A DNA stretch of 64,000 nt from Polaribacter butkevichii (GTDB lineage Bacteria > Bacteroidota > Bacteroidia > Flavobacteriales > Flavobacteriaceae): contig NZ_CP150661.1 in the NCBI RefSeq assembly GCF_038024105.1, forward strand, positions 1,054,001 through 1,118,000, read 5' to 3'. Positions 63,201 to 64,000 of this stretch are shown here, in pieces. The notes under the pieces are model-generated. The model did not search any database. It saw only the letters and a program-made list of their open reading frames with translations, and was not told where the DNA came from. Made by a program: the position numbers and the translations under genes. Position 1 is the first letter of the stretch, and the number at the start of each line of letters is the position of its first letter.

Positions 63201-64000
63201 TTATTTCTAACGCTTTTAAAGTAACTCCAGATAAAGGTAAAATTATTATTTCCGCTCAAAAAACCAAAAAACCAGTTTACTTAGAACTGTTTAACGAAAT
63301 TAAAAAAGTAGAAGCCTTTGAAATTGTAGTGCAAGACACAGGAGCAGGATTAAATAAAAAAGAACTCACAAAAATATTTGAACGTTTTTATCAGTTAAAT
63401 AAATTAAATAAAGGTTATTACGGTAGTACCGGTATTGGTTTAGAAGTAGTTAAAGATTTTGTAGAACTACATAAAGGAAAAATAGACGTAAGTAGTAAAG
63501 TTAACGAGGGTACAAAGTTTAAAGTAACACTACCTTTAATAACAGAACATGTAGAAGTTAAAGAAGAAATAAATAACGAAGAACTTACAGAAAACATTAA
63601 TGATAATCAAACTAATATCATTCCAGAAAATGAAATTGCAAAAATACAAGAATCTGATAATAAATCTTATACAGTTTTAATTGTTGAAGATAATATTGAA
63701 TTATCTCACTATTTAAAATCATCATTAAGTCCTTTTTATAAAATAATAACAGCCTCAAATGGTAAAATAGGTTTAGAAAAAGCAATTTCTAAATTACCAG
63801 ACATTATTTTAACAGACCTTGTTATGCCAGAAATGGATGGAATTGCTTTATGTAAAGCCGTTAAAACAAACATAAAAACAAGTCATATTCCGTTACTTAT
63901 GCTTACTGCAAAATCTATGATCGAAGACAAAATAAAAGGAATAGATTCTGGTGCAGATGCATATATTAGCAAACCATTTAATATGGAATTCTTAAAATCT
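60287..64000 (+). CDS. Hybrid two-component system sensor/regulator (cut by window edge)
   Basis: An open frame of 1238 codons from the ATG at 60287 runs to the right edge. The order is signal peptide (1-24), a periplasmic two-component-regulator propeller with repeated WxGT/L-x-GL units (GFLWFGTNGAGLYRYDG, KLWITTDEGLNLYN, LWIGTQRNGLLKI), a Y_Y_Y domain near 720-790, one membrane helix near 795-820, the phosphoacceptor His856 in NISHEFRTPLTLILNP, an ATPase domain with FERFYQLNK and GSTGIGLEVVKDFV, and a receiver domain from about 1128 with Asp1177 in LTDLVMPEMDG. The AraC-type output domain expected at the C-terminus is beyond the edge. Such proteins usually sense glycan fragments and switch on a nearby utilisation locus, presumably outside this window. 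Confidence 0.92.
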   Translation, partial: MIKYFKLTTFLIFIICSFNYCFSQQISNFKFVEIKEGITKRAVTAIKQDKEGFLWFGTNGAGLYRYDGITYKLYEYHWDNYNSINSGFINAIFEDSTGKLWITTDEGLNLYNKESDNFKRIDLNSAFPATENYSIQIKSIAEANTKELILGTYGHGLFLFNKSTYKSKKLPFTKSHHNGFLVNSIIKFKEKDFFIGTSEGLYQFNFLPKEKKTNTKQLTKNQLIESQYIDSNDNLWIGTQRNGLLKIDLKKPQKTVSTYNITDKRILSITEFENTIICGTENEGLIIVNKNGKILKQYLHNKFDDTSLKSNSVWSLLVDREQRIWLGFYNQGVSVIDKLYTKFNTIECLNNNTNSLQSSSVTGIKEDKQHRLWITTDGGGVDVFNKENGKFIHINNKETSKYGKILSNDVTAIYIDKKDQVWLGAWTSGLTKINIKTKQNINYSTQNSNLKSNRVLSIQEDSKGKIWIGTFLKGLHYLDPKTNTITHCNTQPFLDWNLNDEDIRRVFVDIDDDIWLGTLNGLFQIKQLKDNKFQVISLRDKMSVKLRNHTSTHRILSIYQSNDKLIWIGTDGGGLFSYNKTTKKFNWYNKIDGFNELYVSSIIESNNNNIWVAGTGGITKLDRKNNTAFNITKDDGLLANDFNYNAVFKNSQGKLYFGNYLGVNYFNPDKLKKNTTEPKLFFTDFKLFNKSVKPSDQNSPLSKSITYTKKIVLNSNQSVFTIDYIGLNYTRPEKNKYAYFMEGVDPEWNFVGNAKNATYTNLSPGNYTFNVKAANNDGVWNKTPLKLYIKILPPWYASNFAYFLYFLVFLALMFLTNWLLQERFKEKQAVEFERDKRIQEEKLNDKKLQFFTNISHEFRTPLTLILNPLQDLIKDKNLNLPTAANEKLQIVQKNADRLNRLINELMDFRKLKFNKISLQSKNIEIVSFVKDLVSHFKQEASHRKIDLVFTSNEDLFTSYIDKEMIEKVLFNIISNAFKVTPDKGKIIISAQKTKKPVYLELFNEIKKVEAFEIVVQDTGAGLNKKELTKIFERFYQLNKLNKGYYGSTGIGLEVVKDFVELHKGKIDVSSKVNEGTKFKVTLPLITEHVEVKEEINNEELTENINDNQTNIIPENEIAKIQESDNKSYTVLIVEDNIELSHYLKSSLSPFYKIITASNGKIGLEKAISKLPDIILTDLVMPEMDGIALCKAVKTNIKTSHIPLLMLTAKSMIEDKIKGIDSGADAYISKPFNMEFLKS

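Noticed and set aside
1..64000. tRNA, rRNA, CRISPR arrays or insertion sequences
   Set aside because: I read the intergenic gaps and saw no cloverleaf, conserved rRNA stretch, regular spacer array or transposase frame. A covariance search could still find a small RNA missed by eye.

Overview
The window looks like chromosome of a low-GC, probably marine member of the Flavobacteriaceae (Bacteroidota). The signs are the strongly AT-rich base composition, promoter elements of the Bacteroidota type (TTTG, 19 bases, TAnnTTTG), a PorV/PorQ-type outer-membrane protein, a DUF4105/Lnb lipoprotein acyltransferase, SusC/SusD remnants, and a hybrid two-component sensor with a periplasmic propeller. I saw no tRNA, rRNA, insertion sequence or CRISPR array. 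Genus cannot be decided from the sequence alone.

Layout. (1) 1-8904 is housekeeping and cell envelope: the N-terminal end of recQ, then kdsD, tatC, an AhpD-like protein and lptB on the plus strand, a GAF histidine kinase and pssA on the minus strand, then a YheT-type hydrolase, a PorV/PorQ-like protein and Lnb on the plus strand. (2) 8884-49339 is one very long, almost uninterrupted minus-strand surface-polysaccharide locus of about 40 kb. (3) 49418-50990 holds an outer-membrane barrel gene and xerD. (4) 51051-54305 is a phosphatase pair downstream of a SusC/SusD pair that an internal deletion has reduced to a small scar. (5) 54541-57421 holds a head-GIN protein, an AraC-family regulator and a pentapeptide-like repeat protein. 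(6) 57420-57900 holds two diverged copies of a non-coding unit: a dyad, a promoter-like element, a small hairpin with a G-rich loop, and an intrinsic terminator. (7) 58138-64000 holds a long-chain acyl-CoA synthetase and a hybrid sensor kinase cut by the window edge.

How the polysaccharide genes fit together (inference from families). A polyprenyl-phosphate sugar-1-phosphate transferase (8884-10266) would start the repeat unit. About eighteen GT2/GT4/GT-B glycosyltransferases could extend it. neuA/neuC/neuB-type genes would supply a CMP-nonulosonic acid. A WecE-type transaminase plus a GNAT would supply a dTDP-4-acetamido-4,6-dideoxyhexose. An MBOAT/SGNH pair, a hexapeptide acyltransferase, a methyltransferase and an AsnB-type amidotransferase would decorate it. 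The Wzm/Wzt ABC transporter, whose Wzt has a C-terminal extension, would export it, and a WaaL/Wzy-like membrane protein would ligate or polymerise it. No Wzx flippase and no dTDP-glucose synthase or dehydratase genes were found in the window, so precursor genes must lie elsewhere.

The least explained signals are the duplicated dyad/hairpin/terminator unit at 57420-57900 and the SusC/SusD deletion scar at 53801-54305.
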